From contig JALJCS010000009.1 of assembly GCA_023055355.1 (NCBI GenBank), positions 44,112,501-44,176,500 of the forward strand: a DNA stretch of 64,000 nucleotides, in the 5' to 3' direction. Positions 1 through 25,000 of the stretch are shown in pieces. Each line of letters begins with the position of its first letter. Within the stretch, counting starts at the first letter, position 1. This DNA is from Agelaius tricolor. Taxonomy: Eukaryota > Chordata > Aves > Passeriformes > Icteridae. Under the pieces are notes generated by a model. That model worked only from the letters and a program-made list of their open reading frames with translations, searched no databases and was not told the DNA's origin. The translations under genes were made by a program, and so were the position numbers.

Positions 1-932
1 CTGATCAGCAAAAGCCTTTCTCCAATTTCCTACCTCAAGGGATTCAAAAGCAGCTTTTCTCTTGACCTGACAGCCAATGAGTGCTAAAGAGTGTGGGGGA
101 ATGCTGGGTGCAGTGGAAGACTAAGACTAATAAAAGAAAGTTCAGCTCTGCTAACTGTTCAAGACATAAAGTTGGCCTACACACTTTCTTCATGGCAAAT
201 TGTTCTCAGAAACCAGGCTGGTCTCTTTCCTCAACTTACATAGACATGAGTGCTGAAGAATCCAACATGTTTATAGACCAAAAACTGTGCCAGACCTGAA
301 AGAAACCTATTATAAGCAAGAATGTTGTGATTTTTTTTAAACCACATTTTTTTAAGTCCCAAAGTTGTGGTTTGAATTTGCTTCTCCCTGATTTAAATAC
401 AAGCTTTAGCTGAACCAGATAGAACATTCAAAATGTCCAGCTAAGAGGGCTATCACTGTGAGGGTAAAGCCTAATTCTGGAAAGACATGATCTAGTAATG
501 CTTTGGAGACCCTCTATCCTATTAAATATGGAATAAGAAATTGTCCATATTACTGCCACTTGAGACCCAGCTTTTAAAAAGTTTGAGGAAACTAAACTAA
601 TCACCATTAGAAAACAAGGGTCAGTAAGTGATAATTAAGTAGCTTGGGGATCTATTAAAAAACTTTAGAAATCAATGTTTACACTGTGTAGTTACAAATT
701 AGCTGCAATGGGCATTGTTAAGGAACCATTTTTATACAACAAACACTGAATGTGTGCACATTAGAAGAGTTCTCCCATGATTAGAAATCACAGCACAACT
801 CATTTTATCCCATCCCTAAATTAGAAACTTAATGCCTCAGTTTATTAGCAGAAGGAAATTCTATTACATTCAACCAATGCTAGGACAGAGAAAAGCACAA
901 AATTTTGTGCAGCTCTGCAAAAAAAAGTTGTA

Positions 933-1104
933 ACAAAGATGCTCACAATTACAGTTCCGTGCTTCAATGATTTAACAACTTCAGTGACTTTATGTCTGTG
1001 GAGTCACAAACATCTAGGAATTCTCCAGCGATGATGGCTTTCAGGAAGCAAAGCAGCTGCAGCAACGACAGTGGCAGTGACAAGCACTGGGACTTTAGGA
1101 GGAA
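933..1104 (+). repeat. Direct repeat, copy 1 (partner at 2952-3122)
   Basis: This 172-bp block and 2,952-3,122 align along their whole length. Shared landmarks are GATGCTCACAATTACAGTT, GGAGTCACA, CATCTAGGAATTCTCCAG and TTTAGGAGGAA. The copies differ at scattered sites, so the duplication is not recent. I do not recognise the family; it could be a segmental duplication or two copies of an old interspersed repeat. Confidence 0.75.
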
Positions 1105-2951
1105 ACCAAGCCCTCTCAGTGCTCAGCACGTTGTACCTGAACACAAAATAGCATGGGAGAACTCCCATGTTCCATGTTGTCCAGGAATGCCTCCTAAGCA
1201 GGAACCCCAAGGAGCTCTGCATGGATCATGGTTGGAGCTCTGATCAGTGCTGTTCACACAAGCCCCTGCACAGTGGCACCTCCTCCAAGAGCTTCTGAAA
1301 GGCACAGATCCCCAAAGCTTCCCCAGGGACACAGTTCAACTACACCACAAGGTGTCTGTTCACCTAAGAAATGTCCTGTGGCCACAGATGTCCCATGTTC
1401 TAACCCAGGTCCTCTGGAGAACCCATCCCATGGTTAGCAAAAAGCCCACTAAAAGCTGCTTACTTTTCTGGACTACAGCCACTCTAAGCCAATACCACCA
1501 GCGTGGAAGGCAGCAATTTACACTCTCCCACTGGCCTGTGGAATTTGGGAAATGTGAATCTATTCCTCCATAGCATGCACTGCCTACAACAAACCCTTCA
1601 GGTGATGATGAGGTCTCCACAGAGCAATCTTCAGTTGTTGAGTCTCTCTGTTACTGAGCATCACTTGTGAAACACTGCCAATCCCAAGCTGCAAAATCAC
1701 ACCACGTTTTTGTTCCACTTTTCCCGTTTGCTTATCTCAACAAACCCACCCTCACTGCGATATCAGTTTCTGCTAGCACAGATGTGCCAATCCACTGCAA
1801 CTGAGTAGTGCCAGCAGTGCAGCAGATTGACACTGCCCCCTTCCTGGCAGAGTTTCGGCATTGCTTTCCACTGCTGCGGTAAGTTTAGGCACCAGGGATT
1901 AGCTGGGATACAATAAGGCTGCACTGACCTGCAGTCCATTGACAGACAGGTTGTTATGAATATGAAATCCACTATTAAGAGATACCAGCGACCTGCTCCC
2001 TTACAAGGCTGCAGTGTCTTCCCTCAGAGACTGCCCTGCAATGTGAAAATGGCTGCTCAGGATTCCCACATCAAGCTGATGCCAGCCTGCTTCCCTAAGT
2101 TCCTTCCAGAGGGTGAGTGTTTGAGTGTTTTCCACCAGCATGCACTCCTCCATTTCACATTGCTTGTGTTTCTTACTATTGAGGGAGGCAGAGATGTCTC
2201 ACGCTGCCTTCAGGCTCTAAATGGCTTTCTGTGTCTTTATTTTCCTGCAACACTTCAAGGATCAGTTTTCTTCATGCCTCAGAGAAGTGGTATCTAAATC
2301 GTTTTAAACTGAAACAGGGACAGAATAAGCTGTGCAAATCATTTTCTAGTAGAACCTTAATTACATCCTGCAGTGTCTCGTCCTCAGCAAACCACCAGCA
2401 ATAAAATTCTGCATTTCATTTGAAAACTGACAAGGCTGGGTTTTTCTATTTTGTTTTCCCCAATTGACATATCCATAATCTAGCCTGGGACTTTGTTCCA
2501 CAGAATTTTTGTCAAAGGCTCTAGAGAGTGTGCCTGCAACTACTAAATCTTTCTCAGGTTCGCATTCAATTTGCAAGTTATACAACTGTAGCTAAAGAAA
2601 GAGACGTTCTGTTTGCAGGAAGGTGTTTGCCAGATCCCCAATGGCAATGGCAAAAAGTGATTTATGATCAGTTTTAGTTAACATGGCCTCTCAAACAGAT
2701 TTTTAAAAGTCTTTACAGCCATGGCCTAATGCCAATGCTTTTTCTATAGGAATGTGCTCAATTTCAGCTTGTGGTGATGTCCTGTGATTCAAAAGCAAAA
2801 TGCAAATGGGTACAATTATTGAATGCATCCTCTTGATGAGACAAAGGGCTTTTTACTTTCCAAACATCCCCCCCATGCTCCACCACCACAAATTTTTCTT
2901 TTCCAGTTTTTGGTTTGTGCGGGGGTGCTGGTGACTTCAGTCCCTCAGTTC

Positions 2952-3122
2952 ACAAGATGCTCACAATTACAGTTCTATGCTTCGATAATTTAACAACTCC
3001 CATGAATTAATGTCTATGGAGTCACAGACATCTAGGAATTCTCCAGTGATGGTGGCCTGCAGGAAAAATAGTAGCTGCAGCAATGACACTGGTAGTGACA
3101 AGTGCTGTGTCTTTAGGAGGAA
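2952..3122 (+). repeat. Direct repeat, copy 2 (partner at 933-1104)
   Basis: Second copy of the block at 933-1,104, in the same orientation and about 2.0 kb away. Both copies stop at the same TTTAGGAGGAA boundary, so the duplicated unit has defined ends. Confidence 0.75.
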
Positions 3123-6100
3123 CTAGAACTCAGTTTATCCTTCTGTGCAGGAGTCCTAGGTTTTCTTAACTCCAAGAAAGATGGATTTATCTGTACTGTT
3201 TTTAAGGGGTACAAATAAAAGGCCTTAGATATATTCCTGGCCCAATATTTAAAAGTGTATTTACATACTCAATTCACACTAAATAGGTGTCCTTCTTCCA
3301 CTTTGGGGCTGCCAATATGAAAAAAAAAAAAGTATGACACTGTCATCACTGTCATGAGCACAGGAATCCTCTGACACATACAAATCCCTCAAGGGATGAA
3401 ACCAGTGCAGTTCTTGCATCTTCTCCCAAGCACCAGATGTAGTTGGTTTGTGTTGCTCACACAGCATGCACAACTACTTAAACTTTGACCTTGGGCTTGA
3501 GCTACAGATGCCTTTCCCACTGTTTCTTGGTAGCTCCATTGTTTCCTTTGCCTTGACAAATCCTCAGGCTGGGTTGAGGGCTGGGTTACTGACTTCCTTC
3601 ACTGGCACCCTCTGATGGGATTTCATCAAAACCCAACTCTGGGCTCTCCAGCATTGTTTTGCCCGGTCCAAACCCGAGGTTCTGCAGAGCCTGTAGAGTC
3701 TTAGTCTGAGCCTTCATTCATGAGCCCAACCCTTACTGGGTGTCCTGTTCTGGCACTACAATTCCCTGCAGTGCTCCAGTTGCTGTAACACTTTTATAAT
3801 TCCCCTCCTTTGCATAAAATAATTGAATATTCAATACCAAACATCCCCAAGCCATGTACTGCAGCTGTGGCCAGCCCTGAATCCTGACAGCCACAGTCCA
3901 ACACCTCCACAGGGCTGCATGTTATGAGACACAGCTCAGAGCCGTGGGGAAAAGAAGCTCCACAAGGAGCTCACCAACAGGAAACAATCTTGACTCTCCA
4001 GAAGCTGTGTGGCTTCTTATGAGAAAGACTGGACCCATCCCCAGAAGCCTTGGTAATGTCAGTCACAGGTTTTGGAGCTCAGCAGCCTGTACATTTTCCT
4101 TCTTCCCTCTGCTGAGATGGCCATTCTCCACAGGAAATATTCCCCATTTTTAGAGGAATTCAGGAAGCCTAGGACTTCCATTTGGCACAAAAGGATGAAT
4201 TAAAGGAGAAAAGCCCTCACTGCCACCCCTGCTCAAGCAGATAGCAGCAAAGAAAAGCCGGACCACAGCTCTGAGAGAAACTCAACATGTAGGAAGCATG
4301 TTTTCTTCAACTCAATCTCAAAAGCAGCTTGGAGCACCCTTTTCTAACCTATGTTGAATATGTAAAGCAAGGACACCAGATTTACAGCCAAGAGATTTTC
4401 CATTCGGGGCACATGGAACAGGATGAAAGTAAATTTGTGGGTGTTTATGCTTGATTTGGCAGAGAAAAAAATGAGGGAGGGGCTGTGTTTGAGGGAGGGT
4501 ATCAAAGATCAGAGCCAGATGCTCCTGCACGGAGCTCTGGATTTACAGGAAATTAAGAAGGTAGAGAAGGTGAGGCAAAGGCTGTGTTTGAAGTGAGAGT
4601 CAAGGGGTTCTGAGGCTTACAACCATCCAAGGTGCTTGGGGGGAACTACAGCACATGCCAAAACCACACCACAGTGGCCTGGGGTGCTTTCATTATACAA
4701 AGCCTGGGAGAGCAGAGGCAGTAAATGTAGCTTCAAAAGAAGCTTCATCTTAAAGTCTTAGCTCTCAGGGCCTATTAAACATTTATGCTGACTACCACTC
4801 CTACTATTTGCTTCAGAGAAAGTACCCGAAATAACCTTTGCTACAGAGTGAACTACTACAGCTCTACTGGCTGAGTAGGAGACTAGCAAAGAGCTGTGAG
4901 AAACAAACAGAAATGGTGTTGGAAGAGTGTGCTGATGTCTCTATTCAGTCAGCCAGGAAAGAAGCAGGAAAATCTGGTCTGGAACCTGAGAGGGAAGACA
5001 GAAAACTTTTCTAGAACTAATGGATGGAGTAGTGATGTAGAGATGGCTAAGACTGAGTGAGGCCAGTGGAGGCAAGTATAGATATTTAAAAGTATTGACA
5101 ATTTTTTGTTTTTACCTTACTAAGGTTCACACTTTTGGGGGAGTCTTCAGACCAGCCTCCAGTTGAACCTGTGGCTACTGCAGTTCTAAGGATTGTAGAG
5201 GAAAAGAAAGAAAGCAGACCCCTATGCAGAAATCAAAAGGAAGACAGAGGATCTCAAGGAGAAGATGGAAAGAAGGGATTAATTTTCCTGATTTGCTTAA
5301 AAAAATGTTTGGCCGTGCAACAAGGGTATAGGATGAGACAGCCAGAACTACTCAGGGCTTTCACTCTAGGAAGCTGTTACTATTAATAGCAGAAAATACA
5401 CAAAGATTCCCTTATTCCCTCACAGGGACAACCCTGGTAGAGAGGGCTGTGCTGGCACTAGCACCTTCCAAGCAAGTGTTCAGAAAGTCCCTCAAAGTGA
5501 CTTACTTCAATGGGTGCACACAGGATCCCGCAGACTCTGCCTGTAGGAGCTGCTGCCCTCCGGTCACACAGCCAGGGGTTGATCCCAGTATTCACTTGGA
5601 GCCTTGCACAGAGCGAGCAGACTCGGTGCCTGGATTTTATCAGCTCTTGCAAATTCAGTAGAACTACTGGTCTCTGGAATTTAGCAGTCCTTGGGAAACC
5701 TTCACGCTCCTTGTCAGCACATGCTTTTCCTCTTTGGTCTGTTTTCTGGTAATCGTTTCTCCACCCAAACCTACAAATACCTACAGGACCAATTCAGTTT
5801 CACACAAAAGAGGCCTTTATGACTAGTGGAGTTGGAGGCTGTTGTGGCTAATCAATTCACCCTATAGAAACTTTGTGTAAATGAGGCTCCTTCCTATTAA
5901 TGAGCAACCACAGCTCCTCTTCCTGAAATCTAAAGCCACCAAGCTAGGAAAAATGAATGTTTAGTGTTCGTATTCAAATATACAGACCCCATGAAGATGG
6001 AACAGACCTTCCCACATTCAGCCTTGGGAAGAAACATTGATTGACTGGTCTGTATTCATGTTTGGATGGTACCTGCTTATCCCCAGCCCCTCTGACCTAC

Positions 6101-6310
6101 GTTCATTTGGGTGCTTATCAGCATCATCAACATCTAGCACCCAGCTGATAAGCCTGTCTCTTGAAGGATGGCCGAATGTGACCGAGCTGACCCAAACTCA
6201 ACTACCAAACACTAAGTGGAGGGTAGCTTTGAATACTGCATTCTTACAAACCATTTTGCAAAGTGTAAGTCCAACACATTATGTTGATGGTGCTCAACCA
6301 CCGATTCTCA

Positions 6311-6378
6311 GTTCTCTTCTTTCATGGAGCCATGGAATAGCTTGAGTTGGAAGGGATCTTTAAAGATCATCTAATCCT
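6311..6378 (-). mobile_element. CR1 LINE 3'-end fragment, minus orientation
   Basis: The stretch reads like the start of an inverted CR1 tail: GAGTTGGAAGGGATCTTTAAA followed by GATCATCTAATCC. This matches the reverse complement of the common CR1 3' end, 'ggttggaagggacctttaaagatcatctagtcc'. It is truncated and directly followed by a second, oppositely oriented CR1 piece. Confidence 0.65.
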
Positions 6379-6835
6379 TGAAGGACATCAACCTGAATGA
6401 GTCCAAAGGAGGGCCACCAAGATGACTATGGGGATGAAGGAGCTCTCCTACAAGGAAAGGCTGAGAGAATTGAGTTTGTCCAGCCTGGAAGAAAGACAGC
6501 TTAGGGATGATCTAACTGCAGCCTTCCAGTACGAGAAGATGGAGACGGACTTTTCCAGAGCATACAGTGACAGGACAAGGAGGAATGGATTAAAACCAAA
6601 AGAGCATGGCTTCGGATTAGATATTAGGTAAAAAATTCTTTACTGTGAGGGTGGTGAGGCACTGGAACAGGTTGCCTACAGCTGTTGATGCCCCATCCCT
6701 GGAAGTGTTAAAGGCCAGGCTGGATGGAACTCTGAGCAACCTGGTCTAGTGAAAAACATCCCTGCCCATGGCAGGAACTAAATAATGCCTTAAGTCCCTT
6801 TCAACCCAAACAATTTGATGATTCCATGACTCCTT
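6379..6835 (+). mobile_element. CR1 LINE 3' end, plus orientation
   Basis: A typical avian CR1 3' region. It has a block like the C-terminal end of the reverse transcriptase ORF (AAGGAAAGGCTGAGAGAATTG, CAGCCTGGAAGAAAGACAGC), then GGACAAGGAGGAATGG, ATTAGATATTAGG, a 'ggaacaggttgcc' tract and an A/T-rich ATGATTCCATGA end. It is 5'-truncated, as most CR1 copies are, and carries no intact ORF. Confidence 0.85.
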
Positions 6836-7274
6836 GCAGTCCACAGCCCTGAAGTTGCGAAGAAATTGGCACAAATCAGTCTGAACCTTTATATAGTAAC
6901 AATCAGATTTGTGACTTTAGATGCTCAAATTGAAGCAGGCCTTGGCAACAGCGTGTGGTCGGGCCGGGAGAAAGAGCCTCTTACAGGCTGGACCAAGTGC
7001 TTGATGAATCCAGGCGTTCTGGGGGAAGTTCTCCCCAAAATTTTCCGGAGGGAGCGAGGGCCAGCCGGGGAGGGAGCGAGAGCACCCGGAGCTGGCGGCT
7101 TCTGAGGGCGGACCTAGGAGGATACCTGGGGGCTATCCCAGCTCAGAGCCCCTCTGGACAGCGGCCGCTTGTGCAGCAGGCCCCATCTATCGCGACAGGC
7201 AGTGCCGACCTGCCACTCTGTCGCGACACGGCAATGTCCCAATGCCCGCCCGCCCCCTCAGCGCTGGGGCGGGA

Positions 7275-7287
7275 ACTACAGCTCCCA
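7275..7287 (+). promoter_or_regulatory. ZNF143/THAP11-type promoter motif
   Basis: ACTACAGCTCCCA matches the long promoter motif bound by ZNF143 and THAP11 (ACTACAnnTCCCA). It lies 54 bases upstream of the POGLUT1 start codon. Binding is inferred from the motif only. Confidence 0.55.
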
Positions 7288-7308
7288 TGGCCGCGCGGGG
7301 CGGGCGCC

Positions 7309-7321
7309 GCCGCCATCTTGG
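7309..7321 (+). promoter_or_regulatory. YY1-type initiator motif
   Basis: GCCGCCATCTTGG is the classical YY1 site (reverse complement of AAGATGGCGGC). It lies 20 bases before the start codon of POGLUT1, a position typical for YY1 sites at TATA-less transcription starts or in short 5' UTRs. Confidence 0.55.
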
Positions 7322-7340
7322 GCCGTGCGGCGGAGCGGCC

Positions 7341-19790
<12,450 letters not shown>

Positions 19791-21505
19791 AGACTTGTTT
19801 TCTGTTTTTCTCTTTGGCTCAAACTGATCACTGTGGAAATCTGAAGATCAGTATTAACTTATTTCTTGCTCTCTCAGACTTACCTTTCACAGCAGAACTA
19901 CAGAGAAGTCAGCAGTAGGCTGACTTGGATATTGCTTCCAGGCACTGGGACCTGGTTATATTGTCACCACAAGAATGTTAAGCAGCATATTGGATTAAGG
20001 TTATTCAATGGAGTGGTCAGTCATGCATAGAGGAGGGATGTTAGCATTTAGGACTTAGTTACTACCTGTCTCAAAATGATCCTAAATCCCATTCAGTCAA
20101 TGAGAGGCCTTACTGGACTTTTTACCAAAGGTCATGGCAAAGGACACAGTCTGTGAGCTGCACTCAGCTAGTAAATACTTGCCCCTTTGGCAAATGTTTT
20201 CTCAGCTGGGTGATAGCACTTGGGGTATAAGGTGTTCTCTGACAGAAGCAGGTACTGGGATTTGGGGTTTACATTTCTGGATAGCTTAGAGTTTATCTTT
20301 ATTGGGGTTGGATTTTAGAGGTTGATGGTAAGGTTTTGACATGCCCTTGAAAGGATAACTGATCCTTGCAGAGTTACCCTACCTACCTCGCAGAGATCAG
20401 CATGTGCTGGTGATGGGGCCATCATCAGTGATGCGCTTGGCAACTGGGACAGGGATGGTTCATCCTCCAGCAGATGAGCTGGGTGCCTGCACAGCCCTGC
20501 ACAACTGAGCCCCTGTTAATTATCTCTCACCAGCTGCCTGGCCAGACATCCTGGGATGTCATCCTTAGGAACCCACAGAAAGTATTTACAGAGGTAGATT
20601 CAGCACTTCCTTGTTCCAGAAGTGCTGAGTCTGCTTTGATCCCCTTCTGTAATCCTTCCAGGATTATTTTGGTTTTTTTTTGGTTTGGGGTTTTTTTAGG
20701 GTTTGTTTTTTTCTGAGACTGATAATACATCTGCTCACTTCAGTACTTGCTTTTCTTCCCCACAGCTGTGCCACTTCTTTTTTAATCTCCTTCAGCCTGG
20801 TTGAGGGAATGTCTTCAGTCACACAGTAGCAGCTACTGCTCACATTACCCATTTTGGGTTGGTCACAGGCTGCTTGTGCTCGCTGTGTTTATGCCCACCA
20901 CAGCCTCTCAGCTAAGAAGAACTGCAATTCCTGAAATGCTCTGTGCCCCCTAAGGGGAGAGGCTGGGAGGCAGCAGCATCTTCTCTGGCACCCAAATAGG
21001 AAGAGTGTGGGGTGGCAGGAGGGACACAGGAGCCTCCCAGGGGAGTACCCCTGTTGGTAAAGCAGCCTCAAGGCTGAGAAAGCAGCACATTATAATGGAA
21101 TAGGATGATAGCAACAGCTCTCAGGCCCCTCTGCAGTCAGTGTGGATCAGGGAAGAAGGAAATTGCATGGAACAATAATATTTAAGTGCATGTGTGCCCT
21201 CACAGAGGCCTTGCAGCCCTGCTACAGGGACACAGCAGCTGGCCCTATTGATCAAGTGCTGGTTGCTGGGGCAGTGTGTTGTTTTTGGGACCAGTGCTGG
21301 GGTTATCCCATCCAGCAAACAGAATGGGGCATTAAAAGAACGTGATTTCCCAGGAAAACTGTGCCAGAGTGGAAAGGGTTTTCTGGTTTTCTATTTTTAG
21401 CCAGTGGAGAGACAGCACTCCAAGAAACTGAACAGCTCTGTATGATATTTTAAAACCATTTGTAACAAAATGTTTTTTTAGAATAAAACAAACAAAAATG
21501 AAGTT
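19791..21505 (+). other. POGLUT1 3' UTR
   Basis: Follows the TAG of exon 11 and runs about 1.7 kb to the AATAAA hexamer at 21,482-21,487. No earlier canonical AATAAA was seen. It contains a T/G-rich tract around 20,665-20,715. The open frames in it are short and do not resemble known proteins. The 3' limit is inferred from the hexamer, not seen directly. Confidence 0.65.
21482..21487 (+). terminator. Poly(A) signal of POGLUT1
   Basis: Canonical AATAAA, followed by A-rich then T/G-containing sequence (TTTTGCTGACTG), about 600 bp before the TIMMDC1 start codon. It is the only strong hexamer between the POGLUT1 stop and the TIMMDC1 promoter. Confidence 0.65.
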
Positions 21506-21959
21506 TTGCTGACTGCATATTGCTTCATCAGAAGATTAATAAGAGATCTGTGGAGTCCCAGCTTTTACACCCGTGGATCTTGCAATGAGAAGTGATTGTT
21601 GCAGCTTAGGTGGCCCTTGGCCAAAGTGATGGTTCGGCAGGAGTGGGGGAAGAATCCCGGGAATTCCAGTCCCATGGGTTAAAATATGCACAGGCTCGGT
21701 GGGAAGGCCCGGGCACCTCCCCTGGTGGGGAGCTTTCGCTGCTTTGGGAAAGGAGGAATTCACAGCAGAGAGAGGGAGTTGAGTTGTCTTAGGGAAGGCA
21801 ACGAGAGGCACCATCTCGCCGCGCAGGATTTGCGTCTTCCAAGCCTGGGGGCTGCACCCCCTCTGTCCTATGCAAGCCGGGCATCACAGCCCCCAAAACT
21901 CAGCTCCTCTCTGGCGGGGGGACAAACCTGGCCCTGTACAGACGGGCAATTATTTGGAG

Positions 21960-22076
21960 TAATTAATCAGTAATTAACGCGGAGCCGAGCGGTTCCGAGC
22001 CGCTCCGTTCGGGGCCGTGCCCCGCCGGGCCGCAGGGGGCGCTGTCGGTGCCGCCGCCGCTGCCGCCGGCCCGGCC
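21960..22076 (+). promoter_or_regulatory. GC-rich promoter/5' UTR of TIMMDC1, with a CTCF-like site
   Basis: G+C and CpG content rises sharply just before the TIMMDC1 start codon (CCGAGCGG, GGGGCCGTGCCCCGCCGG) and stays high through exon 2. No TATA box is evident. GCCGCAGGGGGCGCTG at 22,029-22,044 resembles the CTCF core (CCAGCAGGGGGCGCTG). The intergenic gap after POGLUT1 is only about 0.5 kb. Confidence 0.7.
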
Positions 22077-25000
22077 ATGGCGGAGCTCCCCGGGGCTCAG
22101 GCGGGCTTCGGGCGCCCCGCGCCGCTGCCGCAGACGGGCTGGGAGCGACTCAGCGAGCTCTGGCGGCGAGAGTGAGCTCCGGGCCGGGCTCGGGTGGGAC
22201 GGGCGGGGCTGGGCGCTGGCGGTCCCGCCGTGCCTCCCCCGGCCGACCCTTTGCCCATGGCTGCCCTTGCCTTGCAGCGAGCAGCAGCAGTTCCCGGAGG
22301 AGACGGTGAACATCGCCAAGTCGGCCTTCACGGCGGGCGTGGTGGGCTGGCTCTACGGGGGGCTGCCCGCCTTCCTCAGCGCCCGCAAGGCCTTCATCGA
22401 GAGCAGCCACGGCGAGATCTTCCAGAACCGCGCCGATGCCGTGGTACGGGCCCGGGGCTGCGGGGAGGAGCGCTGGGCACCGGGGCACCGGGGCAGGTCT
22501 CGGCCTCGGGAAGGCGCCGGGGGCGCCCTTGGAGGCGCGGCTTGGGGTGACAGCGGGGCCCGCAGGAGGCCCGGCGGCCTCGCGTGTGTGGGACTCGTGT
22601 GTTTGCCCGGTTCTGGGACTAAGAGTTTGCTGGGAGTGTGTAAGTGCCTGCAGGTCAGCTGCGCGGGGATTAGCGGGGCCCTGTCACCCAAACTGCACGC
22701 GGTTGGCTTCAAAAAAATGTCCTTCGTTGCAGGGAAGGTTGGCAACAAAAACAAAGTTTACCGTTCCGATTAATGTGTCTCGAAAAGGCTTTCTGCTTCT
22801 AGGTTTTAGTGTGCTGACAGGAGACTTCGCAGTATCAAACTGGGATTGTGCTCTTATCTTATTAATGTGAGTCGTTTTTAGACCATTTAAAATTCTTTTA
22901 GAACAACAGCACAACAAAGAACGCCTGTGACATTTTATAGATGTATTTGAACTTCTGGGTGTTTGTTAGTCAATTAAAGTGTTGCTTACCTGGATTATGG
23001 GGAAGAAGAACCCTTTAAAAATCTGCCTGATGTAAATTTTGTATTACTTACCATTAGATTTGGCCTCTGATGTAAATTACCACTGCCTGGCTTCACTCTG
23101 GTGACCGTGGTATGTCTGAACCCAGGCTAAGCACCTACACCGCAAGCACTGGAAGAGAAGATTTATTTACTTTCATGGCATTAACTGCAACATTTTTAAT
23201 TTTTGTGAGGCTTCTGTTTATCGCTTATTTAAAAAAAACTCTTTGAACTTTTAAGTGCCAGTGTTAAATAGCAGAGCTTGATGGCATGTTAACATTTAAT
23301 GTAGATGGTTATTATTTACTTGCTATTATTTATTGATGGTTATTATTTATTAATACTTATGAACTCATAATAATGAAGTCGTTTCTGGTTTTCCTCCCTT
23401 CTCCTTTGCTGCTTTCCTGTCCTAGAAGAGCCCTCCCACTCCACCCAGGATTAGAAAGACCAGTTGGCATTCCAAACTGGAATTCGTTCTCGGTTTTCCC
23501 GTTGGTGGCTGGGAGCAGCTTTTGCTCCGGAGGTGGCTGACTCGATCAGAGCTGGGGTGCCACCAGCCCCCTGCCCTGGCCTGCGGGGTGCTGGCAGGGG
23601 GCTGTGAGCTGTGACATGTCCTCTCTGTCCCCTCAGCAATCGGCACACCGCGCTGGTCTCCGCAGCTTCATCCGCTATGGCTGGCGCTGGAGCTGGAGGG
23701 TCGCGGCTTTCGCCACCGTCTTCAAGTGAGTGCTCCTGATGGCAGGGGGAGCAGAGCAGGAGGGAGGGGAGGGAATGGGTGTACCATGAAAGGAGGCAAA
23801 CCTTCTTAGCATGGTCACTGTGGTGAAGGAGGAGGTGCAACGTGTAAACCCAACAGGATGCAAAGATGATTAATTGTCCTTAAGCTTTCTGGTGTTGGAG
23901 TCACACAGAGCTGGCCAAGCTCTGGCTGAAATAATAGCCAAATTCAGCAGGGGACCCATCCTGAGATGATTTGAAGCCCTGCCTCCTCTTCCCCACCACC
24001 ACCTCTGCTCTTGGGGCATTGCTGTTGGGTTTGACATTGTGCTGGATCATCATAGATGGGCAAAATGGTGAATACACAGAGGTTTGCCTAAATACATGGG
24101 ACAGCTGACTGTGCAAAATGACCACATGAGATGGGAAGAGTGAGGTGAACAGCACACTGCAGCAGCAGACACCTTGGCTTACCTCATCTCCCAGGACTCC
24201 TGCAAATGCAGCTGGGGAGAGCTTTGCAGAGACCCTGCAGCACTGCCAACAGGTGGACTTCCTGCCTTGCATACTGGGGGGATCAAAGGTTGTCCCAATG
24301 ACCCCTTCTTCATTTCCCTACCATTGGGATATGGCACGGAGGTCTGGAAAGAATAAAACACAGTGCTTAGATCAAGCATCCAACCTTGGCCCCATTCATG
24401 CCTCAAGACATTTAGTTATGCCCTCAGCTGGGACCTGGCAGGAATAAACAAGTCAAACTAATGGAGCAGATTGGCAAAGGATGGGGAATGGAAAGGGAAC
24501 TGGTGAGGCAGAGACCATGTCACACATTTGATACCTCTCCTCTCATGCTCACTTCTCTGCAAGTGTGGCTGCATTCCCAGCTGGCATCCACATGTTTGAC
24601 ATCACGATGTTCTGGGGTGCCACTGCCTCCACTGCCCTTCAGGATGGCATGGCAGTGGGTTGCAGGTTCTTGTCCTTGCCAGCAGTGCCCACAGCTCTGG
24701 TGACTGATTGAGGCTCCTGGTGTTGCCTTACCCCAAGTCTGGTTGATCAGGCAGGAGCATGAAGAGGGTTTGACCTTTTAGAATTGCACCAGAATCCTCA
24801 TCTTCTAATGGAGCAACACAAACCCTAAATGTGGAAAAACCCTGTTTGTACATCTATTGCTGACTTGAATGCTGTTCTTTCTTGACAGCTGTGGTATTTT
24901 CTGAGACCCCTGTCATAGGGAGGAAATGATGAATCTGACTCCGTGTTCTTAGAAGGTTAATTTATTATTTTATGATCTATATTATATTAAAGAATACTAT

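Larger units (their letters stand above)
1..6310. other. Intergenic DNA upstream of POGLUT1
   Basis: AT-rich DNA without a gene I can support. Open frames here are short and have no matching splice sites or recognisable protein. In human the next gene on this side is TMEM39A on the opposite strand; I looked for its protein on the minus strand and did not find it, so it probably lies beyond the window edge. The only clear internal structure is the 170-bp direct repeat described separately. Confidence 0.6.

Noticed and set aside
992..1573. Overlapping open frames on both strands near the direct repeat
   Set aside because: No splice context, no homology to TMEM39A or any protein I know, and the second repeat copy does not preserve the frames.
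22048..22773. 241-codon open frame across TIMMDC1 exons 1-2 and intron 2
   Set aside because: It crosses clear splice sites and does not match TIMMDC1 protein outside exon 2. It is long because stops are rare in GC-rich sequence.
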